Shown piece after piece: positions 13,288-19,709 of a stretch of 20,736 bases of DNA (its first letter is position 1; every line of letters begins with the position of its first letter). The notes under the pieces were generated by a model. It searched no databases and was not told the DNA's origin. It was given only the letters and a program-made list of their open reading frames with translations. Source of the stretch: Methylomarinum sp. (lineage in GTDB: Bacteria; Pseudomonadota; Gammaproteobacteria; Methylococcales; Methylomonadaceae); contig WTAG01000407.1 in assembly GCA_013139755.1 (NCBI GenBank), forward strand, positions 1-20,736, read 5' to 3'. Both the position numbers and the translations under genes were made by a program.

Positions 13288-13655
13288 ACAAATCACCATA
13301 AGGACAAGCTATATCGTGATTTTAAAAAGCAAAACGAAGTGATAAAAAGCATCACATCTTATAAAGCAATAATGAGGCGGCTACCGCCGCACCGAGATTG
13401 GTTCATTCATTACTTTTAATTTTTAATTGGAATCATCAGTGTCTCTCTAATTGCATCATCTTTCACCTATCACTTAACGATAGCACTAGCGCGGTATATG
13501 GCAAGGGTAAATACACTAAATATGATTTTTTAAAAAGCCAAAAAATAACATTTAGCCCTTGCTATCTACCTTATTCGCTAGTGCTAACGACGTGCCACGG
13601 CGAAAGATGACACACTCAGCGAGACGATGATTTAACCAAATAAAAAGGAAAAATA
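13288..13655. other. Non-coding stretch with a long imperfect stem-loop
   Basis: I see no credible gene here. It contains GTGAT/ATCAC at about 13339-13355 and a GC stem GGCGG-CTA-CCGCC at about 13377-13389, without T tracts, and then the long inverted repeat at 13481-13586 (separate entry). It separates the mobilisation operon from the small unknown genes that follow. Confidence 0.55.
13481..13586. repeat. Long imperfect inverted repeat forming a 30-plus-bp stem
   Basis: The outer arms TAGCACTAGCG (13481-13491) and CGCTAGTGCTA (13576-13586) pair perfectly. Inside, GGTATATGGCAAGGGTAAAT (13493-13512) pairs with the 13550-13573 segment (ATTTAGCCCTTGCTATCTACC) with a few bulges. The AT-rich loop is about 37 nt. 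There is no T tract after it, so it is not a simple terminator. It may be a structured RNA, a single-strand initiation or single-strand promoter site, or a decayed miniature element. Confidence 0.7.
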
Positions 13656-13853
13656 ATGACTAAACCAAAAAGATTAGAACCGGCTTCTGAATCCAGCATC
13701 TATGCGTCCGATGTCTCAAAAGCAAAAGCATGGGACAGATTTTTAATCATGTCTGACAGAGTGAAAAATAAGGAGAAAGAACAAGAAGGTCGACGGGCCT
13801 TCATTGAAAATCGAAAAAACTATATCAAAAACGCACCACATTTTTTAAATTAA
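13656..13853 (+). CDS. Hypothetical protein, 65 aa, basic
   Basis: ATG 13656 is preceded by AAAAAGGAAAAATA, a clear ribosome site. The protein is basic and mostly helical by composition (KAKAWDRFLIMSDRVKNKEKEQEGRRAFIENRKNYIKN), with no membrane segment, cysteine or recognised motif. The next gene begins 16 bp downstream and shares its orientation, so they are probably a pair. I do not recognise a family. Small basic proteins in this position of mobile elements are often early-expressed regulators or stability factors, but nothing here shows a function. Confidence 0.6.
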   Translation: MTKPKRLEPASESSIYASDVSKAKAWDRFLIMSDRVKNKEKEQEGRRAFIENRKNYIKNAPHFLN

Positions 13854-13869
13854 TTTAAAGGTAATAACA

Positions 13870-14157
13870 ATGGAAAATCAAACACAAACACAAACACAAA
13901 CAACAATCGAAAACATCGATCAATTTACTGATGCATTGGATGATTTAGGCGTTGATGGTGAAATTGCAGAATACGAACAACTACTCGCGTCCGTGAGCTC
14001 TGAGCTCAACGCAGTGCCTCGTTTCGTGCAAGATAAAGCATATGTTCAATCATTCGTTCAAATGAAGAAAGACAGAGTAAATGGTCGCAAGATTTTCTGG
14101 CTAGATGGTGATTACGATACAACTAAAGACGCGGAGTGGCTTGCTGCTAATGGCTAA
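13870..14157 (+). CDS. Hypothetical acidic protein, 95 aa, with TQ repeat at start
   Basis: ATG 13870 has AAAGGTAATAAC upstream. It begins MENQTQTQTQTT, encoded by about four tandem ACACAA hexamers (about 13880-13905); length changes there would keep frame. The body is acidic (about 18 Asp/Glu against 8 Lys/Arg): DALDDLGVDGEIAEYEQLL, then FVQDKAYVQSFVQMKKDRVNGRKIFWLDGDYD. No membrane helix is visible. Strong negative charge and small size recall DNA-mimic antirestriction proteins, but I cannot match it to ArdA or Ocr, so this is speculation. It ends the two-gene unit that follows the stem-loop region. Confidence 0.62.
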   Translation: MENQTQTQTQTTIENIDQFTDALDDLGVDGEIAEYEQLLASVSSELNAVPRFVQDKAYVQSFVQMKKDRVNGRKIFWLDGDYDTTKDAEWLAANG

Positions 14158-14194
14158 TTAGCGTGGTAGGGGTAGAACGATGAAGTAAAGAATG

Positions 14195-14216
14195 GGGGGT
14201 AGAATTAGCTATCCCC
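14195..14216 (+). promoter_or_regulatory. Hairpin just upstream of the micropeptide ribosome site
   Basis: GGGGGTAG (14195-14202) pairs with CTATCCCC (14209-14216), an 8-bp stem with one G-U around AATTAG. It ends two bases before AGGAGGT (14219-14225). There is no T tract, so a structured 5' leader that affects translation is more likely than a terminator. Confidence 0.5.
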
Positions 14217-14232
14217 TCAGGAGGTAATAGCA

Positions 14233-14307
14233 ATGATAAAAATGTTAATTGGGGTGATGATGACTTGTATAATACTGATGTCAGCAGTGTATGCTTACCT
14301 TATTTGA
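14233..14307 (+). CDS. 24-aa hydrophobic micropeptide (single membrane helix)
   Basis: ATG 14233 has a near-perfect ribosome site, AGGAGGT at 14219-14225, seven bases upstream. The frame encodes MIKMLIGVMMTC then IILMSAVYAYLI and stops with TGA. It is almost entirely hydrophobic, the size of one membrane span, with a single charged residue (K3). Such peptides occur as type I toxins, lysis peptides or small subunits of membrane complexes. I do not recognise the sequence. A hairpin precedes the ribosome site, which would fit translational control. The strong site argues against chance. Confidence 0.5.
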   Translation: MIKMLIGVMMTCIILMSAVYAYLI

Positions 14308-14436
14308 CTGGGTACACTCCGGGGACAGCTGAAAGTCGTGCTATTTTATCTCTTAAGAGAGTGTTGTAGTTTTATCATTTCTATGGTAATAATGCTTTAG
14401 CAATATTTGCAACTGTTGCTTTTTATCTTTTATGGT

Positions 14437-14465
14437 TTGAATGAAAGTTAAAAACCGGGTATAAT
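14437..14465 (+). promoter_or_regulatory. Sigma-70 promoter for the small membrane-protein gene
   Basis: TTGAAT (14437-14442), a 17-bp spacer and a consensus TATAAT (14460-14465). Transcription would start near 14472, shortly before the ribosome site AAGGAGGTGA (14483-14492). Confidence 0.75.
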
Positions 14466-14497
14466 TATTGGTTAATTTATTTAAGGAGGTGAGTAGT

Positions 14498-14542
14498 GTG
14501 CGCTTTAGCAAAAGCATTGCATCTACTTTATATTTAGTATGA
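14498..14542 (+). CDS. 14-codon leader frame coupled to the next gene
   Basis: GTG 14498 lies behind the near-perfect ribosome site AAGGAGGTGA and encodes MRFSKSIASTLYLV. Its TGA (14540-14542) overlaps the ATG of the 82-aa gene (14539-14541) as ATGA. The 82-aa gene has no ribosome site of its own, so this short frame probably delivers ribosomes to it. It may be only a coupling device, and no attenuator hairpin is visible. Confidence 0.5.
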   Translation: MRFSKSIASTLYLV

Positions 14543-14787
14543 CTATACTTTACCTAATACTAATTACTGTTGGGGTGTTTGGCTTGTTGGTTGGAACTTT
14601 ATCTCTGAGAGTAAGCAGAAAACAACAGAAGCAGCCAAATAAAGTAACTTATGGGGCTAATGTTAATAGGCATTTGTTTCAATCTGGAATGGAAATTGAG
14701 CATGGAATGGTGATAAATGGGACTGGTAGATTACAAGCCCAAAGCAAAATATCTGAAGGTCACTTTGACTCGATGCTTGCGAAATAA
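14539..14787 (+). CDS. Small membrane protein, 82 aa, one N-terminal helix
   Basis: Residues 2-24 (TILYLILITVGVFGLLVGTLSLR) form one membrane helix, followed by a basic stretch (RVSRKQQKQPNKV) that would keep the rest in the cytoplasm, and a polar tail (YGANVNRHLFQSGMEIEHGMVINGTGRLQAQ). It is unrecognised. It has its own consensus promoter (14437-14465), is coupled to the 14-codon leader and ends at a strong terminator (14806-14830), so it forms a self-contained transcription unit. The large membrane protein that follows begins 12 bp after that terminator. The two could be partners, but their transcription is at least partly separated. Confidence 0.7.
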   Translation: MTILYLILITVGVFGLLVGTLSLRVSRKQQKQPNKVTYGANVNRHLFQSGMEIEHGMVINGTGRLQAQSKISEGHFDSMLAK

Positions 14788-14805
14788 ATCACAAAAATGA
14801 TAATT

Positions 14806-14830
14806 AAAAGAGCCTTAGGCTCTTTTTTTT
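14806..14830 (+). terminator. Strong rho-independent terminator
   Basis: AAAAGAGCC-TTA-GGCTCTTTT is a perfect 9-bp stem with a 3-nt loop, followed by a T tract (eight T in a row at 14823-14830). It ends the 82-aa gene transcript. Confidence 0.9.
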
Positions 14831-14841
14831 GGACATGAAAA

Positions 14842-16140
14842 ATGGAAGATACTAATAAACAAATGCCTTATGTTGGCTGGGTACCCTGCCTTAACGGTAA
14901 GTTGGTTTTTGATCTAGTAGAGTGTGAGTTGAATGATGGAGTGAACCCTACTATTGAAGTGGTTCATTATGATCAAAAATCTGACGTTTTAGTGGAATAT
15001 GTTTTAGTACATTCAACGGTAGATTGGAAAGACTTTGGCGGCGATGATCTGGATGGGTTATGGTCAGTTATTTTGCTTAGCGAGCGAAATATTCAAGATA
15101 GCTCTCACGCGGGGACAATATGTTTTATACCTAAAAAAGATGAAGACAGTATTGGTTCAAGTATTATAAAGATAGCATCAAGAATAAATATGACATTAAA
15201 TTCTGACGAGATAAATAATGTTACTAGTGAATTCATAGAGCTTAAAAATGAACTAGGTATTGCTGCCAAGTTATATGAGAAATGTTATTTAGCAGAGTTT
15301 AAACTTGATGATGATGGTTTAGTTTGGATTCAACCAAAAGTCAAACAAGGTGACAATATAATTGCTCGACAAGCATATTATTACATTAAATATACATGGC
15401 ACAGGCATCGTCACCACGATAGTCGGGCTGAAACGTTAACTACAGTACACAAAGTACCATTAAACTTTTTATTTGAAGTACTTCCATACAATAAGAATAA
15501 ATATATTGCTAAGCAACTTATAGATGATTTGAAAAGAAACCTTGTTCGTTTCAAAAGAGGGATTGATGATGCATCCCACCGAGAAGTGCTAAAGGCAAAG
15601 GGGATCGTTAGCTATACGAAGTCTCTGGTTGAAATATTAAGAGCTAAGAAATTTATCGAGCATAGCTTGTATCAAAAAGAAATAAATCATCTTGGGTACT
15701 TCCAAGAGAGTTTAGATATCATTTCAACAGGAATCGAGAAAAACATATCGTTACACAATCAAGCTGTTAATGATGCCAGAGCTGTTATATTGTTCATTTT
15801 TGCGATAATAATGCCTTTAATTATAATAAATAAAGGTAATACCGATCCTCCAGGAGTTGGAGTGTGGATTGCTGGTTTATTTTCGACGGATGTAAGCTAT
15901 CTATCATTTATAGTTTTGATGTTCGCTGCGATGCTGGTTTATATTAAATTTCAATTTAAATATGGGAATTTTGGGATTTTTCACAGATCGCTCAGAAAAT
16001 CAGTGTCATATATAGTGACAGATAGGAAGTCTAATGATTTTTTATCAAATACTAATGTATTCTCCACTATTCTAATAGTATTCTCAGTTCTTTTGATTGG
16101 CTTCGGTATCTTTAATTACTTTGAATTAATTGCCTCCTAG
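14842..16140 (+). CDS. Unrecognised 432-aa protein with three C-terminal membrane helices (probable cargo)
   Basis: The N-terminal 310 residues are soluble: a beta-rich start (YVGWVPCLNGKLVFDLVECEL), a helical middle, an unusual histidine cluster HRHRHH at 187-192, and long charged helices around 220-300. Three membrane helices follow at about 314-330, 350-370 and 405-427. I match no known family. The start is ATG 14842, with GGAC at 14831-14834; the mRNA begins right after a terminator, so an internal promoter or read-through must serve it. The stop overlaps the integrase stop in CTAG (16137-16140), tail to tail. Position between an integrase and the conserved backbone is where such elements carry variable cargo, often phage defence; a soluble sensor joined to membrane helices would fit a membrane effector, but that is inference. 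Confidence 0.72.
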   Translation: MEDTNKQMPYVGWVPCLNGKLVFDLVECELNDGVNPTIEVVHYDQKSDVLVEYVLVHSTVDWKDFGGDDLDGLWSVILLSERNIQDSSHAGTICFIPKKDEDSIGSSIIKIASRINMTLNSDEINNVTSEFIELKNELGIAAKLYEKCYLAEFKLDDDGLVWIQPKVKQGDNIIARQAYYYIKYTWHRHRHHDSRAETLTTVHKVPLNFLFEVLPYNKNKYIAKQLIDDLKRNLVRFKRGIDDASHREVLKAKGIVSYTKSLVEILRAKKFIEHSLYQKEINHLGYFQESLDIISTGIEKNISLHNQAVNDARAVILFIFAIIMPLIIINKGNTDPPGVGVWIAGLFSTDVSYLSFIVLMFAAMLVYIKFQFKYGNFGIFHRSLRKSVSYIVTDRKSNDFLSNTNVFSTILIVFSVLLIGFGIFNYFELIAS

Positions 16141-17330
16141 TCGATGGGGTTGGGGTAAATTTTTTCTTGTATAAATGTGGCAACCTTATTAATAGCATCC
16201 CTTAAGGTCTCTTCTTCGGTAATTATGTATCCTCCAGTAACATCATTGGTGGTGACATGATTCATTAATCGTTTAGTCATCGTTAAAGGTAGTCCGACAG
16301 CTTCACTAATCGTGGCAAAAGTCCGTCGACAATCATGAGGGCTAAAATCTACACCACTTTCCCGTTTGATTATTGCTATTTGTTTGACTGGAGGAGTCAT
16401 CGCTTTTTTAACGTCTTCTCCTGGGAATACCCAATTACTTTTAGATGTTAGATCATGTAATGATTGAAGTTCAGGAAGTAAGATCTCAGGAATAGGCAAT
16501 AAATGATCTGTTCCATTTTTTGTATCGATCAAGTTCAGTGTCTTTTTTTGAAGGTCAACATTTTTCCACTCTAGTGTTAATGCCTCTGTAGAACGAACCC
16601 CCATATATAGAAGAACTAGCAAATATACCTTGGCTTTATAATTGATCAAACTATTGACGGCTTCATGCCATGATTTTAACTGGTCACTTGCGATTACACG
16701 GTCTTTTCGTTTGTTTTTATGCCATAACCTTGCCTTGCTTAATACCTTGGTAGGAGGCTCTCCAATTAAGCCAACTGCTGAAGCATAGTTCATTGTTAAT
16801 CGTAGAACTCTAAAGGTAGTATTAGCTGTTGTCTCACCTTTATTTTTGGTGATCCACTGATGACGCTCGACAATCATTTTCTCAGTAATTTTGCTAATTG
16901 GCTTTTCTAGCCAAGGTTCAAATCCTAATTTAAGTTTATAGCCATAATTCTTAACAGTATATGGTTTCAGCTGTCTTTGAGATAAATATTGATCTAACGT
17001 GTCGGCTAATGTTGTGCTGTTTGTTTTTCGCTGTCTTTTTTTCTCAGTTGGATCATCACCACGGTTTAAAGTGCTTAAAGCTTCTACGGCTAGCTTCCTA
17101 GCTTCTATTACATTGATGTCAGGGAACGTCCCTAAAGTTACTCTCTGGCCTTGTTGCTTTTGATTATTCCACTTACTGACGGCAAAAGATTTTGTGCCTG
17201 CAGCCGTCACTCGGCACGTTAATTTAGGCACATCGATATCCCAATAATCAATGCGTCCCTTCTCGGGTCGAGGTAAGTCACGGATCCTTGCTGGTGTAAA
17301 TGAGAGTGTTTTTTTTGTTTTTGACGCCAT
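16137..17330 (-). CDS. int: P4-type tyrosine integrase
   Basis: A 397-residue tyrosine recombinase. The N-terminal arm-binding domain of P4-type integrases (about 10-95) includes KGRIDYWDIDVPKLTCRVTAAGTKSFAV and VTLGTFPDINVIEARKLA. The core-binding SAM-like domain spans about 105-200. The catalytic set is complete: R246 (MGVRSTEAL), K271, H332 and R335 (SPHDCRRTFAT), H358 (RLMNHVT) and the nucleophile Y368 (GGYI). It inserts and excises the element at the tRNA 3' end. The gene lies inside attR and reads away from it, with its 5' end 46 bp from the arm repeats at 17376-17400. Its promoter may therefore overlap its own binding sites, giving self-repression. The length is typical. Confidence 0.96.
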   Translation of the reverse strand: MASKTKKTLSFTPARIRDLPRPEKGRIDYWDIDVPKLTCRVTAAGTKSFAVSKWNNQKQQGQRVTLGTFPDINVIEARKLAVEALSTLNRGDDPTEKKRQRKTNSTTLADTLDQYLSQRQLKPYTVKNYGYKLKLGFEPWLEKPISKITEKMIVERHQWITKNKGETTANTTFRVLRLTMNYASAVGLIGEPPTKVLSKARLWHKNKRKDRVIASDQLKSWHEAVNSLINYKAKVYLLVLLYMGVRSTEALTLEWKNVDLQKKTLNLIDTKNGTDHLLPIPEILLPELQSLHDLTSKSNWVFPGEDVKKAMTPPVKQIAIIKRESGVDFSPHDCRRTFATISEAVGLPLTMTKRLMNHVTTNDVTGGYIITEEETLRDAINKVATFIQEKIYPNPID

Positions 17331-17535
17331 AGCTACGTTTCCTTGGGAATCCCTTCATTAGTCCCTTTGTCTAACGGGTCGAGGTTGGGTCGAGGTTTTT
17401 TAGTATAAAGCAGTAATTGTTTGGGTACAATAGAGTAAAGCAGTAAAGTCTTAAATAGGCCGCAACATGATGATAACAGATGGTTTTAAGGGGTTTTTCT
17501 ATAAGGATTATGAACTTACCAAAAACTGCCTGATA
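17331..17535. promoter_or_regulatory. Right-end attP arm and integrase promoter region
   Basis: This gene-free stretch between the integrase start and the attR core contains the arm repeats (17376-17400) and two 11-bp direct repeats TAAAGCAGTAA at 17406-17416 and 17436-17446 (30-bp spacing, near three helical turns). These could bind integrase, excisionase or a host factor. A short frame at 17467-17655 crosses attR and is not considered real. Confidence 0.6.
17376..17400. repeat. Integrase arm-type repeat, right copy (two tandem GGGTCGAGGTT)
   Basis: Identical over 25 bp and in the same orientation to 735-759 at the left end. It lies 135 bp left of the attR core and 46 bp upstream of the integrase gene. 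Confidence 0.75.
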
Positions 17536-17604
17536 GGGACTCATAATCCCTTTGTCCGGAGTTCAAGTCTCTGTGGGCCCACCATATATAATCAAGCCTC
17601 AGCA
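17536..17604. repeat. attR core: 69-bp direct repeat, copy 2 (tRNA 3' remnant)
   Basis: Exact copy of 629-697. It starts within the anticodon stem, so it is not a functional tRNA gene. The sequence to its left (AACTGCCTGATA) does not match the tRNA 5' half, which confirms a remnant and marks the right end of the element. Confidence 0.93.
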
Positions 17605-17628
17605 CTATTTCAGTGTTGGGGTTTTTTT
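17595..17628 (+). terminator. Original tRNA terminator, now right of attR
   Basis: AGCCTCAGCAC pairs with GTGTTGGGGT around TATTTCA, followed by seven T. It is the counterpart of 688-721 and differs in the loop and right arm. Confidence 0.75.
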
Positions 17629-17630
17629 AT

Positions 17631-17651
17631 GGGTCATGTCAGGGTCATGTT
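17631..17651. repeat. Tandem GGGTCATGT repeat beyond attR, possible arm site of a second element
   Basis: GGGTCATGT occurs at 17631 and 17642, the same 11-bp period and the same place (just past the tRNA terminator) as GGGTCGAGGTT at 735 and 746, but with a different sequence. It looks like the arm site of another integrase that uses the same tRNA, which would make the DNA to the right a second, tandem element. Confidence 0.5.
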
Positions 17652-17900
17652 TTGATGTTCGTAGGTATTAAGCTTTATGCTTAAATTAATATTACAAGAT
17701 TTGTATTTTAAATTGAAAATATGGGCCATAGCTAAATGGTTATATTTGCATTTTTGAAAATATGTACTGTTTATACGTGTTATATTTACATAAAATGAAT
17801 ATATGGAGCTTTATAGAACTCTATATTTCTATAGAAAAGACGCTTTATAGCGGGTTGTCTTTTATGGTCTGTATTTTTTAATTTGTAGTGAGGGTGTTGT
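17652..17900. other. AT-rich intergenic region upstream of the Fic gene
   Basis: No gene is seen. It contains an inverted repeat TATAGAA/TTCTATA at about 17812-17834 and a small GCTTTATAGC element at about 17842-17851. Either could be a control site for the Fic gene. No clear sigma-70 promoter could be assigned. Confidence 0.45.
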
Positions 17901-19058
17901 ATGTCACGGAGTGGAGAGTTTAAGCGTACAGATACAGGATATACTGCCTTTTTCCCTCATAAGTTACCACCCGATGACCCCGGCATTTCATTAGATGGGG
18001 AGCTCGGTGTGTTGCTTTCCAAGGCAGATCAAGCTTTAGGAGCATTAAATACTATTGCTGATGTTATTCCTAATCCTGAACTATTTGTTTCAATGTATAT
18101 CCAGAAAGAAGCTCTTTTAAGTTCACAGATTGAGGGAACTCAGTCAACACTAATAGATGTACTTGGTATTGATGAAGATCAGGAGCCTACAGTTGATGTC
18201 GGTGAGGTAATTAATTATGTGAAATCACTTAATTATGGTTTACACAGGCTTCAAAATGATGACTTCCCTATGTCCTTACGGTTGCTTAGAGAAATTCACT
18301 CTATCTTAATGCAGCAAGTCAGAGGGGGCGTTAAAAACTTAACTCCAGGTGAATTTCGCACTACACAGAACTGGATAGGTGGATCAAATTTAGCAACGGC
18401 AAGGTTCGTACCTCCACCTCCAGAGACAATGGTCGATGCCATGAACGAACTAGAAGGTTACCTCCACGAGGGAAACGATTTACCAGTATTGATTCAATGT
18501 GCACTAATCCACTATCAGTTCGAAACTATTCATCCTTTTAATGATGGTAATGGGCGTTTAGGGAGACTTCTGATTACGTTCTTTTTGGCTTGGAAAGGGG
18601 TGCTGAATGAACCGATGCTATATTTAAGCGCATACTTAAAAACACACCAACAAGAATATTATGACCGGCTTACGCAAGTGAGGGTGGATGGTAATTATGA
18701 AGCATGGCTCAGTTTCTTTTTAGAAGGAATTATATCTGTGTCTAATCAAGCGGTGCAAACGACTCGAAGACTGCAGCAACTGGAAAGGGATGATATTGAT
18801 CGATTATTAAGTTCCAACGCAGGGGCAAGGTCAATCCAGTTGTTACGTTTACTAATGCGACAACCTGTAATAAGAGTTAAAGATGTTGAAAAAGAATTAT
18901 CAATTAACTATTCGATAGCAAACCGGTTGATAGCCGAGTTCGAGAAAATAGGAATAATATCTCAGTCTAATGAAGGGCGAAGAAATAGAAAGTTTATTTA
19001 CCGAGACTATATTGTCATCATCTCAGAAGGAACGGAGTTGAATCAGCCTGCATCCTAA
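17901..19058 (+). CDS. Fic-domain protein (AMPylator type) with N-terminal inhibitory helix
   Basis: A 385-residue Fic protein. The inhibitory helix motif SSQIEG is at 74-79 (S/T-x-x-x-E-G). The catalytic Fic motif HPFNDGNGRLGR is at 211-222 with H211 as the base. A C-terminal winged helix (IRVKDVEKELSINYSIANRLIAEFEKIGIISQSNEGRRNRKF) occupies about 330-375. Family members transfer AMP from ATP to hydroxyl groups of target proteins, and the glutamate of the inhibitory helix blocks ATP binding until released. The class II layout with a C-terminal DNA-binding-like domain is common in chromosomal and island-borne Fic proteins; the target cannot be told. The ATG follows GTGAGGGTGTTGT. It stands alone, right of attR. 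Confidence 0.93.
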   Translation: MSRSGEFKRTDTGYTAFFPHKLPPDDPGISLDGELGVLLSKADQALGALNTIADVIPNPELFVSMYIQKEALLSSQIEGTQSTLIDVLGIDEDQEPTVDVGEVINYVKSLNYGLHRLQNDDFPMSLRLLREIHSILMQQVRGGVKNLTPGEFRTTQNWIGGSNLATARFVPPPPETMVDAMNELEGYLHEGNDLPVLIQCALIHYQFETIHPFNDGNGRLGRLLITFFLAWKGVLNEPMLYLSAYLKTHQQEYYDRLTQVRVDGNYEAWLSFFLEGIISVSNQAVQTTRRLQQLERDDIDRLLSSNAGARSIQLLRLLMRQPVIRVKDVEKELSINYSIANRLIAEFEKIGIISQSNEGRRNRKFIYRDYIVIISEGTELNQPAS

Positions 19059-19121
19059 ACGGAAACATCATTTTTGAACCCAAAAGGCAGTTGCCCAAAA
19101 TTATTTACAGGCTCGGGTTTT
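19059..19121. other. Short gap between Fic and acetyltransferase genes with a weak terminator-like structure
   Basis: AACCC (about 19077-19081) could pair with GGGTT before TTTTTTATT, with GGCAGTTGCC nested inside. The pairing is interrupted and only weakly supported, but the genes on either side converge, so a terminator is expected. Confidence 0.35.
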
Positions 19122-19541
19122 TTATTGGTTGTTATTTGAAGCAAACTTATACAAGATCTTCTTTCCACCAACAACTTCAAACCCATTATTCTGATACCAA
19201 GGAATTAATACTTGGGGATCGCCATGAAGATCTCCAGTGATCTTAGTAATGCCTTTTGATTTACACCTAGCTATCACTTCTTTTAGCAGGTACGTTCCAT
19301 GTCCTTTCCTTGTGTACTGGATTTTCTTTTTATAGAACTTAACCCATGGGTATGGAATATAATCAACATCCTCTATGTATATATCTGCCAAGGTGGCAGT
19401 GTTATCTCCATTAAAAATAACATGAGCGCGACCAAACGAATGGTTCTGATCTTTTAGTATCAATGTGAACCCAAACTCAAAGCCTGGGCTGACTTCTTCA
19501 ATCTCTGCATCCATCTGGTTGTCTATCCTTAATGTTTTCAT
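19122..19541 (-). CDS. GNAT-family N-acetyltransferase
   Basis: A 139-residue protein with the GNAT fold. Beta strands with ATLADIYIEDVDYIPY lead to the acetyl-CoA pyrophosphate loop RKGHGT (78-83, Q/R-x-x-G-x-G/A), the following helix TYLLKEVIARCKSKGITKIT, and the motif B end IPWYQNNGFEVVGGKKILYKF. It transfers acetyl from acetyl-CoA to an unknown amine. There are no antitoxin genes beside it, so it does not look like a TacT-type toxin pair. It converges on the Fic gene, and its upstream neighbour in the same orientation (the 94-aa gene) lies 168 bp away. Confidence 0.85.
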   Translation of the reverse strand: MKTLRIDNQMDAEIEEVSPGFEFGFTLILKDQNHSFGRAHVIFNGDNTATLADIYIEDVDYIPYPWVKFYKKKIQYTRKGHGTYLLKEVIARCKSKGITKITGDLHGDPQVLIPWYQNNGFEVVGGKKILYKFASNNNQ

Positions 19542-19709
19542 ACCTGGCTATTACTAGTCCTTGAAGCAAATCTTTAATAAGTTGAGCGAACATCTTTGAG
19601 TGTGTTTTGAACACAGCCGGAGCAGTGCCCTCAGACTCGCAAGGGTAACGTGTAATTCATCGACAAAAGCTTATAGGAGCCATCTAGAGATTCTTCTATA
19701 TTTGATGAA
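19542..19709. other. Short intergenic stretch, nothing recognised
   Basis: It contains GTGTTTTGAACAC, a small inverted repeat at about 19602-19614, but no gene, terminator or promoter that can be supported. Confidence 0.3.

Larger units (their letters stand above)
14158..14538. other. Intergenic region with a hairpin, a micropeptide frame and a strong promoter
   Basis: It holds the 14195-14216 hairpin, the 24-aa peptide (14233-14307), a perfect 12-bp palindrome TCTCTTAAGAGA (14349-14360), hydrophobic-coding remnants at about 14360-14445 with no valid start, and the promoter and leader peptide of the next gene. The remnants (for example NNALAIFATVAFYLLWFE in one frame) may be a decayed small membrane-protein gene. 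Confidence 0.5.

Noticed and set aside
13481..13586. Possible integron attC site
   Set aside because: The stem is attC-like in length, but paired R'' (RYYYAAC) and R' (GTTRRRY) core sites are not both present in either orientation, and no integron integrase or cassette series is seen.
13398..13610. 70-codon frame over the long hairpin
   Set aside because: It passes straight through both arms of the stem-loop, has no ribosome site, and its composition is not protein-like.
17467..17655. 62-codon frame across attR
   Set aside because: It crosses the tRNA remnant, its terminator and the GGGTCATGT repeats, which explain the sequence; not a gene.
19122..19541. GNAT as a TacT-type toxin of a toxin-antitoxin pair
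   Set aside because: No ribbon-helix-helix antitoxin gene lies next to it, and the upstream neighbour is 168 bp away and not of that type.
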